DNA from: CAYSPU01 sp964432995
GTDB lineage: Bacteria; Verrucomicrobiota; Verrucomicrobiia; Limisphaerales; JAHDYP01
Assembly: GCA_964432995.1 (NCBI GenBank)
Contig: CAYSPU010000038.1
Location: 1-29,704 of the forward strand
Direction: 5' to 3'
Length of the DNA: 29,704 nt
The notes below the pieces were generated by a model. The model saw only the letters and a list, made by a program, of their open reading frames with translations. It did not search any database and was not told the DNA's origin. Positions 16,082 through 24,247 of the stretch are shown here, one piece after another (the stretch's first letter is position 1; each line of letters opens with the position of its first letter). The translations under genes were made by a program, and so were the position numbers.

Positions 16082-16917
16082 CACCGGCTGCAATACACCT
16101 CATAGACCTTCACCCGGCCTCCGGGGAAATAGGCGTTCGTCGGGAACTCGAACCGGCGAGCGTCCGCATGGTACGTCAGTTCGGTCGGCTTCCCCGGGAA
16201 GTTCGGGTCGTAGGCGGCAAACCGCGTGAGGCCCGGTTGTTCCTCCGCCGCGAACAAGAGGACCGCGTGATTGATGCGGAGGCTCGGGAAGCTGACCAGG
16301 TGCACCACCACCGGCCGGTTCCGCGCGATTTCCCGCGCGAGACCGGCTGCCGCGCGCGCCTGGTGCGCCCGCGAGAAGGGCAGGATCATCCGCCAGTGCC
16401 CGCGCTGGAAGTAGCTCTCCCAGAAACTGCCGCACTCCTCCTGCAGCATCTCCTCCCGCGCCGCGCTGAACTCCCGCAGATTCGCATACCCCGGGATCAC
16501 CACCCGCTCCTCCGGCCAGGAGTCGTGACGCGGACTCCGGCCGATCACCTCCCGCACCAGGCGCCGTTCCTCCGCTTCCCCCACCCGACACGCCGCCCCA
16601 TCGAAGCGTGCATGCTGGAAGAACTGCTTCGCGGAGCGAACGACCACGAAACAACGATGGGTGTAGTGGGGCCTCGGTTGACGCGCCGTTCCCTTCCAGC
16701 GGCCCTCGGCGTCAAACGCGTAGTCCCACAGCAACTCGTTCGCATATGCGAAGGTGTCGATCCCGAACTGAAACGGGCGTTCCCCGGCAATCCGCCGGGG
16801 AGCGGCACAGCCGGTCAGGAACGCCAAGGCCAGCCCCAAAAGCGCCAGGCGCGCAAACCTGGGCAGACTTGGCGTGCCGCCGCGCCGCTGTCGTCTGCCG
16901 GGAGGACGCACCCGCAC
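16075..16917 (-). CDS. Putative lipoprotein with papain-like protease hints
   Basis: A predicted lipoprotein of about 280 residues. A basic N-region and hydrophobic stretch (LALLGLALAF) lead to a good lipobox, LTGC. The C-terminal half has VVVHLVSFPSLRINHAVLL followed by AAYDPNFPG, a His then Asp/Asn arrangement reminiscent of papain-like or C39-like cysteine peptidases; candidate cysteines lie upstream (GAACRVGE, EECGSFW) but none sits in a clear catalytic motif, so the enzyme may be inactive or unrelated. The start is uncertain: GTG at 16917 or 16911 gives a sensible signal peptide, while the frame stays open far upstream through what looks like non-coding repeat DNA. It converges with the TPR gene. 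Confidence 0.6.
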   Translation of the reverse strand: MRVRPPGRRQRRGGTPSLPRFARLALLGLALAFLTGCAAPRRIAGERPFQFGIDTFAYANELLWDYAFDAEGRWKGTARQPRPHYTHRCFVVVRSAKQFFQHARFDGAACRVGEAEERRLVREVIGRSPRHDSWPEERVVIPGYANLREFSAAREEMLQEECGSFWESYFQRGHWRMILPFSRAHQARAAAGLAREIARNRPVVVHLVSFPSLRINHAVLLFAAEEQPGLTRFAAYDPNFPGKPTELTYHADARRFEFPTNAYFPGGRVKVYEVYCSRCY

Positions 16918-17311
16918 TGGAAAGCGCCGCGGCGGCGGACGCACTCCAAGACAGCCGGCGCGGTCCGCGGGCGTCCTCGAGGTCGCGCCAGCGTCGGGGA
17001 GTGCCCCACCGGCCTTCGGGGTGCCCGCACAAGGCAGGGCGCGCCCTCCGGGCGCGCCGGAGACATTGCCCCCGTTGACTGCTTCTTGCGGCGCCTTCGG
17101 AGAGGTCGCCCTACCGTGCGCTGCATGGGCAGGAGCTGCGATGATAGTGAACTGGGGCAGTCCTGATTTCTCGGGGCAGCGACACTCCGTGTTGGTAGGG
17201 CGTTTGGCTCCCCGTCGAGACGGGCGTGTCATTTGGTAGGTGCATTCCATGCGCGCAACCACCCTCATTCGCTCTTGCGGACCAGACTACGGCTTGGCTA
17301 GCTAGCTGACA
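16918..17311. other. Intergenic region, repeat-like, no gene
   Basis: All frames here are long only because the GC content is high; none reads like a protein. It contains GC-rich inverted repeats, the clearest at 17038. It separates the divergent lipoprotein and ligase genes, so both promoters should be here, but I cannot point to convincing boxes. Confidence 0.5.
17038..17058. repeat. GC-rich inverted repeat
   Basis: A perfect 9-base-pair stem, GGCGCGCCC with GGGCGCGCC, around a TCC loop. It lies in the intergenic space between divergent genes with no T-tract on either side, so a terminator is unlikely; it may be part of a dispersed repeat. Confidence 0.6.
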
Positions 17312-18589
17312 ATGCTCTACGACCGATGGCGTCAAATCGCCCGTGCGCACGCGCGCGAACCAGCCCTCTGGGACCCGGCATCCGACCGCTGGTGGACCTT
17401 CGCCGAACTCGCCCGCGCCGCGGACGCGGCCTCCGGCACGACCGGGCCTCTGGCCTTCCCGCAGGGCGCCGGCATCGACTTTGTCCTGACCACCCTTCGC
17501 GCGTGGCGCGAGGGGCGCGTCGTGTGCCCGCTCGAACCAAACCAGCCGCGCCCGGAAGTGCCACCGCCCCCGACGGGCATCGCACACCTGAAGACGACCT
17601 CGGCGACCACAGGGACGCCGCGCCTCGTGGCGTTCCGCGAGGAACAACTTGCCGCGGACGCGGACAACATCGTGGCGACCATGGGCCTGCGTCCCGAATG
17701 GCCGAATCTCGCCCTGATCTCATTGGCGCACTCGTACGGCTTCTCGAACCTGATTCTCCCCTTGCTGCTCCACGGCATCCCTCTGATCGTGTCGGACTCC
17801 GCCCTTCCCGAGGCGGTGCGGCGCCGGGCGTCCCTCGTCGGCGCGCTGACCTTGCCGGCCGTCCCGGCCCTGTGGCGCGCCTGGATCGATGCCGGGACCA
17901 TTCCCACTCAAACGCGCCTGGCGATCTCCGCCGGAGCGCCGTTGCCTCTCGCCCTCGAACAGCAGGTCTTCGCGAGCGCCGGCGTCAAGATCCACAACTT
18001 CTACGGCTCCAGCGAATGCGGCGGCATCGCCTACGACGCCACCCCCACGCCGCGCACTGAGAGTTCACTGGCAGGCACGCCCATGGTCAACGTCCAGCTC
18101 GCTGTCGGCGACGACGCATGTCTCGAGGTCCGCGGCGCCGCGGTTGCGGCAACGTACTGGCCGGAGCCGGCCCCGTCCCTGAGCGGCGGCTGCTATCGGA
18201 CGCGCGATCTGGCCGAGATCCGCAATGGCCGGGTCCACCTCCTGGGACGCGCCAGCGACATCATCAATGTCGCCGGCCGGAAGGTGTGCCCCGAGGGCGT
18301 CGAGGCGGTTCTCCTGCGGCATCCGGATGTGGCCGAGTGCCTCGTGCTCGGCGTGCCGGCGGGCGATGTGCGCGAAGAGGTGGTGGCGGCGGTGGTGGTT
18401 CCCCGTGGCCGCGTGACGGCGGAGATTCTGCGCGATCACCTGCTCGCCGTTCTCCCGGCCTGGCAGGTCCCGCGGGAATGGAGGTTCGTCGACCAATTGG
18501 GCGCCAACGAACGCGGCAAACTCTCGCGGGCGGAGTGGCGGAGGCGGTTCCCCGGGATCAACTGCGCCAGTCAAACGCCTGCTTCTTGA
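17312..18589 (+). CDS. AMP-dependent acyl/aryl ligase (ANL superfamily)
   Basis: A 425-residue adenylate-forming enzyme. It has the P-loop-like TSATTGTPR (96-104), YGSSE (231-235), the ribose-binding D299 in YRTRDLAEI, GRASDIINVAGRKV (312-325) at the hinge, and the C-terminal catalytic lysine K403 in ERGKLSR. It should activate a carboxylic acid as acyl-AMP and load it onto CoA or a carrier protein. It is shorter than most acyl-CoA synthetases (~500-550), mainly through a compact N-terminal subdomain, which recalls the stand-alone ligases of aryl-polyene and type II systems. It might prime the KS operon 7 kb away, but there is no direct link. Its 3' end overlaps the convergent nuoA by 32 bases. 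Confidence 0.85.
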   Translation: MLYDRWRQIARAHAREPALWDPASDRWWTFAELARAADAASGTTGPLAFPQGAGIDFVLTTLRAWREGRVVCPLEPNQPRPEVPPPPTGIAHLKTTSATTGTPRLVAFREEQLAADADNIVATMGLRPEWPNLALISLAHSYGFSNLILPLLLHGIPLIVSDSALPEAVRRRASLVGALTLPAVPALWRAWIDAGTIPTQTRLAISAGAPLPLALEQQVFASAGVKIHNFYGSSECGGIAYDATPTPRTESSLAGTPMVNVQLAVGDDACLEVRGAAVAATYWPEPAPSLSGGCYRTRDLAEIRNGRVHLLGRASDIINVAGRKVCPEGVEAVLLRHPDVAECLVLGVPAGDVREEVVAAVVVPRGRVTAEILRDHLLAVLPAWQVPREWRFVDQLGANERGKLSRAEWRRRFPGINCASQTPAS

Positions 18590-18941
18590 CGGCGTAGATG
18601 TAGCCGACGAACAGCACGCCCAGGAAGGTGAGCATCGCCCCGAAAATCAGGTTGGCGTTCTCCACCAGCATCTCCCGGTAGACGACCGCCCACGGATAGA
18701 GAAACACCACTTCGATGTCGAAGAGGATGAACAGCATCGCCACCAGGTAGAACCGCACGGACAGCCGCCCGCTCCCGGGGCCGATGGCCGGAATGCCACA
18801 TTCCCAGGGGGAATCCTTGACCGGGGTGCGCCGCCCCCGTTTGCCCACCAGCACCGAGAACACCAGCATCCCCGCGGTGAAGACCACCGCCAAACCCACC
18901 AACATCAGCACCGGCAGATACTGTCCCAGCTCCGAGCTCAC
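18558..18941 (-). CDS. nuoA: NADH-quinone oxidoreductase subunit A
   Basis: A 127-residue membrane subunit of respiratory complex I. It has three transmembrane helices (about 5-30, 60-82, 92-113) and the family signature SPWECGIP on the first loop, followed by SVRFYLVAMLFILFDIEVVF and LYPWAV. The GTG start at 18941 gives the usual N-terminus just before helix 1; the frame stays open to an ATG at 18995, but that adds a non-conserved leader. No nuoB-N genes adjoin: the downstream side is the convergent ligase and the upstream side is 400 bases of repeat-bearing DNA. It is therefore an isolated copy, or the only nuoA of a split complex I set. Confidence 0.92.
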   Translation of the reverse strand: MSSELGQYLPVLMLVGLAVVFTAGMLVFSVLVGKRGRRTPVKDSPWECGIPAIGPGSGRLSVRFYLVAMLFILFDIEVVFLYPWAVVYREMLVENANLIFGAMLTFLGVLFVGYIYAVKKQAFDWRS

Positions 18942-19124
18942 GCCGCCCAACCTAGGTGCCACCCAATGCCTTGGCAAGCGCGAAGCCCGGTGCATCCCCA
19001 GCTTGTCGGTGGGCGGCCAACACCGTCTGGCCGCTCCGGACCGCCCGGCGTCCCGGCGGGCAGCAGCCTCACCCGCCGGACGCGATCTCGAACCATCGGC
19101 GCACTGCCGCCCAGCGCCGCCGCT

Positions 19125-19143
19125 GCGACCGGGGACCGGTCGC
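19125..19143. repeat. Inverted repeat
   Basis: A perfect 8-base-pair stem, GCGACCGG with CCGGTCGC, around a GGA loop. No T-tract follows on either strand. Role unknown. Confidence 0.55.
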
Positions 19144-19231
19144 GCTCCGGACCGCCCGCCCTAGGGGACTGGCGACCCACAACCGATGGATGCGCTGCGC
19201 GAAGCCCAGAACAGCGAACGCGCAAACAGTA

Positions 19232-19269
19232 AACATCGAACCGCAGGCAGCCGTTCGAAGTTCGATGTT
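19232..19269. repeat. Inverted repeat overlapping the heptamer tract
   Basis: AACATCGAAC at 19232-19241 is the exact complement of GTTCGATGTT at 19260-19269, giving a 10-base-pair stem with an 18-base loop. The right arm is formed by heptamer-unit bases. Confidence 0.6.
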
Positions 19270-19301
19270 GGAAGTTGGAAGTTGGAAGTTGGAAGTTGGA
19301 T
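19253..19301. repeat. Heptamer tandem repeat (GTTGGAA family)
   Basis: Seven in-phase 7-base units: GTTCGAA, GTTCGAT, four copies of GTTGGAA, then GTTGGAT, followed by a partial GTTCC. The tract lies about 56 bases before the esterase start. Such heptamer tracts are widespread in verrucomicrobial genomes to my recollection; that is not checked here. Confidence 0.9.
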
Positions 19302-19357
19302 GTTCCGGTGCCCCTTTCCAGTTGTCCCCGCCGCCCGGTGCTGCTTGGATCGGGCCC

Positions 19358-20233
19358 ATGCGATCTTTCTTCGTCGTCGCCGCACACCTGTGGTTTGCGG
19401 CCAGCCTCATCGCGGCCCCCGCCGACCCCATCCCGCTCTGGCCCGACGGCGCGCCGGGAGCCCGGGGCTCGCAGCCCCAGGACATACCGTCGGTGCGCGT
19501 TTTCTCGCCAACGCCCGATCGGAGAAGCGGCGCCGCTATCGTCGTTTGCCCTGGCGGTGGCTATGGCGGATTGGCGGACCATGAAGGGACCGATTACGCC
19601 CTCTACCTGAACCAAGCCGGCGTCACGGCCTTCGTCCTCAGGTACCGCCTGGCGCCGCACGGCTACCGGCACCCGGCCATGCTCCAGGACGCCAACCGCG
19701 CCATCCGCTTCGTCCGCGCCCACGCCCAGGATTGGGGGATCGACCCCCACCGCGTCGGCATCATGGGATCGTCCGCCGGCGGTCACCTGGCCTCCACCGC
19801 CGTCACCCACTTCGACGCCGGGGACCCGAACGCCGCCGATCCGGTCGAGAGGCAAAGCTCGCGTCCGGACTTGGGCATCCTCTGCTACGCGGTGATCACG
19901 ATGGGCGAGTTCACGCACGAAGGTTCGAAGCGGAACCTGCTGGGGCCGGATCCATCGCCGGAACTCGTGCGGCTTCTGTCGAACGAGTTGCAGGTCACGA
20001 AAGAAACGCCGCCGTGCTTCGTGTGGCACACAGGGGAGGACCCCGTGGTTCCGGTCGAGAACAGCCTGCAGTTCGCCCAGGCGCTGCGCAAGGCGGGCGT
20101 GCTGTTCGATCTCCACATCTACGAAAAGGGGCCCCACGGAATCGGTCTCCGGGACAAACCGCCCTTTGCCAATACGCATCCCTGGGCGCGCGACCTCGTC
20201 TTCTGGCTTAAGGAACGCGGGTTCGTCCGATAA
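19358..20233 (+). CDS. Secreted alpha/beta-hydrolase (carbohydrate esterase-like)
   Basis: A 291-residue esterase. A signal peptide (residues 1-20, cleaving near LIAA-PAD) predicts export. The alpha/beta-hydrolase core has the oxyanion region CPGGGYGGLADHEG (about 64-77), the nucleophile Ser in GSSAGG, the acid Asp in TGEDPVVPVENS and the catalytic His in GPHGIGL. The pattern fits the acetyl-xylan or feruloyl esterase-like (BD-FAE/axe) group that deacylates plant or algal polysaccharides. With araA and the secreted glycosidase-like protein nearby it fits a polysaccharide-degrading lifestyle, although these are not one operon. It ends nine bases before the convergent transporter gene. Confidence 0.87.
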   Translation: MRSFFVVAAHLWFAASLIAAPADPIPLWPDGAPGARGSQPQDIPSVRVFSPTPDRRSGAAIVVCPGGGYGGLADHEGTDYALYLNQAGVTAFVLRYRLAPHGYRHPAMLQDANRAIRFVRAHAQDWGIDPHRVGIMGSSAGGHLASTAVTHFDAGDPNAADPVERQSSRPDLGILCYAVITMGEFTHEGSKRNLLGPDPSPELVRLLSNELQVTKETPPCFVWHTGEDPVVPVENSLQFAQALRKAGVLFDLHIYEKGPHGIGLRDKPPFANTHPWARDLVFWLKERGFVR

Positions 20234-20242
20234 CCCGGGAGG

Positions 20243-21643
20243 CTACGCCTTCTGCTCGCGGAATTCCCCGGCCAACTTCACAAAGAGCCAGAAGACCGCG
20301 ACGCCCAACAAGACGTGCGCGGCCATGGCGTACCACACCCACTCCGGCTTGCCCCAGTCGTTGAACCGACCGTAGAGCAGCGTCGTGTAGACAAAGCCGC
20401 TACTCACCCCGCCCACCATCACCGCCAGGAAGTTCGATCCCATGTAGAGCCCCGCCTTCTCCTTGGGCGCGATCCACGTGATGTACTCCTGAATCCGCGG
20501 AGAGGTGATCATCTCGCCGATCGCAAACAGGAAGATCCCCAGGAACACCAGCGAAGGGGCGACCACCCGCGCCGTCCCCAGCGTGGCCAACCCCACCGCC
20601 GCAATGGTCAAACCGATCAGAAACGACGGCATCGGCCGGATCCGCTCGAACACCCGAGAGATCAGTAACTGAAGCACCATGATGATGTAGCCGGTGTGCG
20701 AGATCGTTTCGCCCAAAACCCGCCGCGTGCCGTCGGCGTCCGCCTGTGAGAAGAAGTCGGCAAAAGCACGGCCGAACACCGAACGCAAATCCTGGTAGAG
20801 GCGGGCGGTGTCCAGGTTGCTGTCCACATACAGCGCGCAGACGTTGAAGAACGCCCAGAAGGGCAGCCAGAAGAACAGCCCCAGCAGAAGCAGAAAGACC
20901 GAGAACTTGATGTCCGCCAGCGCCACCCCGATGTCGCGCAGTTTCCGGCCCAGGCTTTCCTTCACCATTTCGCGCGGTGGTTCCTCGTAGAAGAAGATCG
21001 TGATCAGCAGCATGACGCCGATGGCAACGGCCGCCGCCAGGAAAGCGTAATCCCACGAGATGGCCCGCAGTTTGCCGGCCACAATCGGGCCAAACGACCC
21101 GCCCACGTTCACCATCGCGTAGAAGATCCCAAAGCCAAGGGTCTTGTTCGTGCCGTCGGTGGTCACCCGGACGGTTCCCGCGATCAGCGGTTTGAAAATC
21201 CCCGCCGCCAAACCGATGCTCAACATCGTCAGAGCGATTCCGGAGAGCGACTTCGTGACCATCAGCAGGAGGATCGACGGCAGATAGGCCAGGTAGGAGA
21301 CGATCAGCACCTTCTTGAAACCGAACCGGTCGGCGAACGTCCCGGAGATCACGGGTATCGCGTAGGACAACAGGAGAAACAGACTCTGCACAATGCCCAA
21401 CTGATCCCTGGTGTAGCCCAGGTTCGTCATGTAGATCCCGAACCCGAAGTAGATGCCGTAGTAGGCGAAGCGTTCGAGAACTTCGATTCCGTTGGCAACC
21501 CAGAACACCGGCGGAAAGGGCGAGCGCCGTTCCCCGCGAGTTCCCCCTGAGGATTGGTCTTGTGCATCCAAAGCGGCCGGAGCATGGCGTCCCACCGTGG
21601 CGGGAACAAGGCCGAACTCGCAGGCCAACTCGCAGCAGGGCAT
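20243..21643 (-). CDS. POT/PTR-family MFS transporter
   Basis: A major-facilitator protein of about 466 residues. The conserved opening is VFWVANGIEVLERFAYYGIY, whose ExxERFxYYG motif marks proton-dependent oligopeptide transporters. Then come FADRFGFKKVL, and many hydrophobic helices to the C-terminus. Expected role: proton-driven import of di/tripeptides or related solutes across the inner membrane. A central soluble-looking insert (about 300-335, LYQDLRSVFGRAFADFFSQADAD) between helices is unusual but occurs in this subfamily. The start is uncertain: ATG 21643 is shown; TTG 21571, closer to the conserved region, and ATG 21694 are alternatives. Divergent from araA. Confidence 0.82.
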   Translation of the reverse strand: MPCCELACEFGLVPATVGRHAPAALDAQDQSSGGTRGERRSPFPPVFWVANGIEVLERFAYYGIYFGFGIYMTNLGYTRDQLGIVQSLFLLLSYAIPVISGTFADRFGFKKVLIVSYLAYLPSILLLMVTKSLSGIALTMLSIGLAAGIFKPLIAGTVRVTTDGTNKTLGFGIFYAMVNVGGSFGPIVAGKLRAISWDYAFLAAAVAIGVMLLITIFFYEEPPREMVKESLGRKLRDIGVALADIKFSVFLLLLGLFFWLPFWAFFNVCALYVDSNLDTARLYQDLRSVFGRAFADFFSQADADGTRRVLGETISHTGYIIMVLQLLISRVFERIRPMPSFLIGLTIAAVGLATLGTARVVAPSLVFLGIFLFAIGEMITSPRIQEYITWIAPKEKAGLYMGSNFLAVMVGGVSSGFVYTTLLYGRFNDWGKPEWVWYAMAAHVLLGVAVFWLFVKLAGEFREQKA

Positions 21644-21886
21644 CTCCAAGAGAGTTGCGGTCAGGGGACGGCGCTCGGCACCACACGCACGCACCGGCTC
21701 TGGACGCGACTCGCAGGCGGTCTGCAGGCGGGGAAACCGGGTGAACCGACGGGATTTGGCGGGGCCGTGTTCGCATTGTGGTGATTCCGCTTTGTTCCAT
21801 TGACTCGCCCCGCCTCTTTCTGCTGAACTCCCGCCGTTCGGTCCTGCACCGGGTCAACCGCAGCACCGTCCGGATCTCGTAACAAC

Positions 21887-23395
21887 ATGAAGCCACTCTC
21901 ATCTTTCGAAGTCTGGTTCGTAACCGGCAGCCAACATCTTTACGGCCCCGAGGCCCTGCTTCAGGTGGCGAAGAACTCCCGTGAAGTGACCCGGGCGCTG
22001 GACGCCAGCCCGGTCATTCCGGTGAAGGTCGTCTTTCAGCCGGTGGTCAAGACGCCGGCCGAGGCCACCGCCCTCTGCCAGCAGGCCAACAACACCCCCC
22101 AGTGCGTCGGCCTCATCACCTGGTGCCACACCTTCTCCCCATCGAAGATGTGGATCAATGGCCTCAAGCAACTGCGCAAGCCGATCGTTCACCTCCACAC
22201 CCAGCACAACCGCGACATCCCCTGGTCCACCATCGACATGGACTTCATGAACCTGAACCAGGCCGCCCACGGCGACCGCGAGCACGGGTTCATCATGAGC
22301 CGCCTCCGGCTTCCCCGGAAGGTGGTGGTCGGTCACTGGCAGGACCGCGACGTGCAGCGGCAACTCGGGGCGTGGTGCCGGGCCGCCGCCGCCTGGCAGG
22401 ACGGGCAGGGCGCCAAGTTCTGTCGCTTCGGGGACAACATGCGCCAGGTGGCCGTCACGGAGGGCGACAAAGTCTCGGCGGAAATCCAGTTCGGCTGGTC
22501 GGTCAACGGTTACGGCGTCGGCGACCTCGTTCAGGCCATCCGGGAAGTGGGCGAAAGCCACGTGCGCCAGCTCATCGCCGAATACGAAGCCCACTATGTG
22601 GCGGCCCCGAAACTCCGCGCGCGCGGGGCGATGCGCTCGTCGCTCGAGGAAGCGGCGCGCATCGAGTTGGGGCTGCGCTCCTTCCTGGCGGCGGGCGAGT
22701 TCAAGGGATTCACGACCACGTTCGAGGATCTCCACGGCTTGTCGCAGTTGCCGGGGTTGGCGGTGCAGCGTCTGATGGCCGAGGGCTACGGCTTTGGCGC
22801 CGAAGGCGACTGGAAGACGTGCGCTCTGGTGCGCGCGATGAAGGTCATGAGCGCGGGCCTCAAAGGCGGCACCTCGTTCATGGAGGACTACACCTATCAC
22901 CTGAACCCGAAGCAGCCCCTGGTGCTCGGCGCTCACATGCTCGAGATCTGCCCGACGATCGCCCAGGGCAAACCCTCCCTCGAAGTCCACCCGCTGGGCA
23001 TCGGCGGCAAGGCGGCCCCGGTCCGGCTCGTGTTCGACACCGCGCCCGGCCCGGGGCTGAACGCGTCGCTGATTGATTTGGGCAACCGGTTCCGGTTGCT
23101 CGTCAACGAGGTGGATGTGGTGCGCCCGCCGAAGCCGCTGCCACGGCTCCCGGTCGCGCGTGCCGTCTGGGTGCCGAAGCCCAGCCTGAAGATCGGCGCG
23201 GCGGCATGGATCTACGCCGGAGGCGCTCACCACACGGGCTTCAGCCAGGCGGTGACCACGGAGATGCTCGAGGATTACGCCCGCATGGCCGGCATCGAGT
23301 TGGTCGTCATCGACGCCGAGACCCGGCTGCGGCCATTCCAGCAGGAACTCGGCTGGAACGAGGTGGCCTACGGCCTGGCGGCGAGCGGCCGGTAG
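21887..23395 (+). CDS. araA: L-arabinose isomerase
   Basis: A 502-residue enzyme of the usual AraA length that converts L-arabinose to L-ribulose in the cytoplasm, using a divalent metal. The N-terminus VWFVTGSQHLYG is diagnostic, followed by LITWCHTFSPSKMWI and FMNLNQAAHGDREHGF. The metal-site region is SFMEDYTYHL (Glu) and GAHMLEICP (His and Glu), and the C-terminal GGAHHTGF carries the late His. Neither araB nor araD is adjacent, so the pathway is either split or the enzyme is used alone. No convincing ribosome-binding site precedes the ATG. Confidence 0.95.
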   Translation: MKPLSSFEVWFVTGSQHLYGPEALLQVAKNSREVTRALDASPVIPVKVVFQPVVKTPAEATALCQQANNTPQCVGLITWCHTFSPSKMWINGLKQLRKPIVHLHTQHNRDIPWSTIDMDFMNLNQAAHGDREHGFIMSRLRLPRKVVVGHWQDRDVQRQLGAWCRAAAAWQDGQGAKFCRFGDNMRQVAVTEGDKVSAEIQFGWSVNGYGVGDLVQAIREVGESHVRQLIAEYEAHYVAAPKLRARGAMRSSLEEAARIELGLRSFLAAGEFKGFTTTFEDLHGLSQLPGLAVQRLMAEGYGFGAEGDWKTCALVRAMKVMSAGLKGGTSFMEDYTYHLNPKQPLVLGAHMLEICPTIAQGKPSLEVHPLGIGGKAAPVRLVFDTAPGPGLNASLIDLGNRFRLLVNEVDVVRPPKPLPRLPVARAVWVPKPSLKIGAAAWIYAGGAHHTGFSQAVTTEMLEDYARMAGIELVVIDAETRLRPFQQELGWNEVAYGLAASGR

Positions 23396-23746
23396 ACGAT
23401 GCGCCGCGTCCGCGGGGAGGGGATGTCTCGCGGGCATCCGCCAGCCGGGGGCCCCCACCGGCGGCGGGGCGGCAGAGGGTCACGGTTCCATTGTTGAGCT
23501 CGCTGGGCGATACCGGTGGGCGTCACCCCTTTCCAATGCGCTCTGCTGGTCTTGGGGGTGAATTGCGCCCCGCCGGCACCGACCGGATCAGCCGCGCCCA
23601 TGGGGCACTCGCCAGTCGGGGGCGGAAGAGCATAGGGGCGCCAGGAATGCCCCCGTTTTTCGTTGCGCAGCCCAACCCACATGCTAGGTCCCTGTGGTAT
23701 CTGATTACCACAGCAGGCAAACCAACCAAACCAAAAGGAACAGTGT
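23396..23746. other. Intergenic region before the XRE gene
   Basis: No convincing gene. The last 60 bases hold an operator-like dyad (23692-23713) and a ribosome-binding site (AAAAGGAA, 23733-23740) for the XRE gene. The rest reads as GC-rich, possibly repeat-derived DNA. Confidence 0.5.
23692..23713. promoter_or_regulatory. Operator-like dyad upstream of the XRE gene
   Basis: CTGTGGTA and TACCACAG form a perfect 8-base dyad around a 6-base spacer, 33 bases before the XRE start codon. The size and placement fit an autoregulatory operator for the HTH protein encoded next (inference). Confidence 0.55.
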
Positions 23747-24247
23747 ATGTTCGGCGCATTCATAAGGGAGCGTCGGCAGGAATTGCGCTTGGGGCTGCGC
23801 GAATTCTGCATCCTGGCCGAACAGGATGCGAGCAACTGGAGCAAGGTGGAACGTGGCCAATTGGCGCCGCCGAAGGAGAAGGGTGTTCTGCGACGGATTG
23901 CCAAGGCACTTCGATTCGAGGAAGCGACGGAGCAGTTCAAGAAGCTTGAAGACCTCGCCCACACCTCAGCAGGGCGCATCCCGCCCTACATCATGAAAGA
24001 CCGAGAGCTTGTCGCCAAGCTGCCGGTCTTCTTTCGCACTCTTGAAGGGAAGAAGCCAACGGAAGGTCAACTCCGACAACGTGCCAGGCTGGCAACCACT
24101 GCCCCCCCTGGTTGCCAACTCTCCAGCGTGGACAGTTCAAGCTACCTCCGAGTTGGCCCACCTGAGCCTGGCGCAGGCGCTGGAGGCGTACCACGGCATC
24201 AAGTTCCGGTCGCATCGGGACCGCGGACTCAGGGCCAAGATCAGTGA
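23747..24247 (+). CDS. XRE-family HTH regulator with an abnormal C-terminal tail
   Basis: A 166-residue protein. Residues 1-110 are a complete small regulator: an HTH with LREFCILAEQDASNWSKVERGQLAPP (18-42 region), then IAKALRFEEATEQF and a conserved-looking KLPVFFRTLEGKKPTEGQL end. After residue about 110 the sequence turns Pro/Gly-rich and low in similarity; it is the wrong-frame reading of a HEPN-domain remnant downstream. Thus the native 3' end was probably lost by deletion or frameshift and the gene reads on to a chance stop. It likely once controlled a defence or toxin-type module; the dyad upstream may be its operator. DNA binding may survive because the HTH is intact. Confidence 0.75.
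   Translation: MFGAFIRERRQELRLGLREFCILAEQDASNWSKVERGQLAPPKEKGVLRRIAKALRFEEATEQFKKLEDLAHTSAGRIPPYIMKDRELVAKLPVFFRTLEGKKPTEGQLRQRARLATTAPPGCQLSSVDSSSYLRVGPPEPGAGAGGVPRHQVPVASGPRTQGQDQ

Larger units (their letters stand above)
18942..19357. other. Intergenic region with repeats, no gene
   Basis: Between the divergent nuoA and esterase genes. It holds a GC-rich hairpin at 19125, an inverted repeat at 19232-19269 and a heptamer tract at 19253-19301. No frame looks protein-like; the apparent KLEVGSW peptide repeats are merely the translated heptamer. Confidence 0.6.

Noticed and set aside
13664..16093. 809-codon minus-strand open frame
   Set aside because: Antisense to hisG, the bS22-like gene and the TPR gene; open only because of high GC content.
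19187..19310. Peptide repeat KLEVGSW-type in two frames
   Set aside because: It is a by-product of the GTTGGAA heptamer tract, not a coding repeat.
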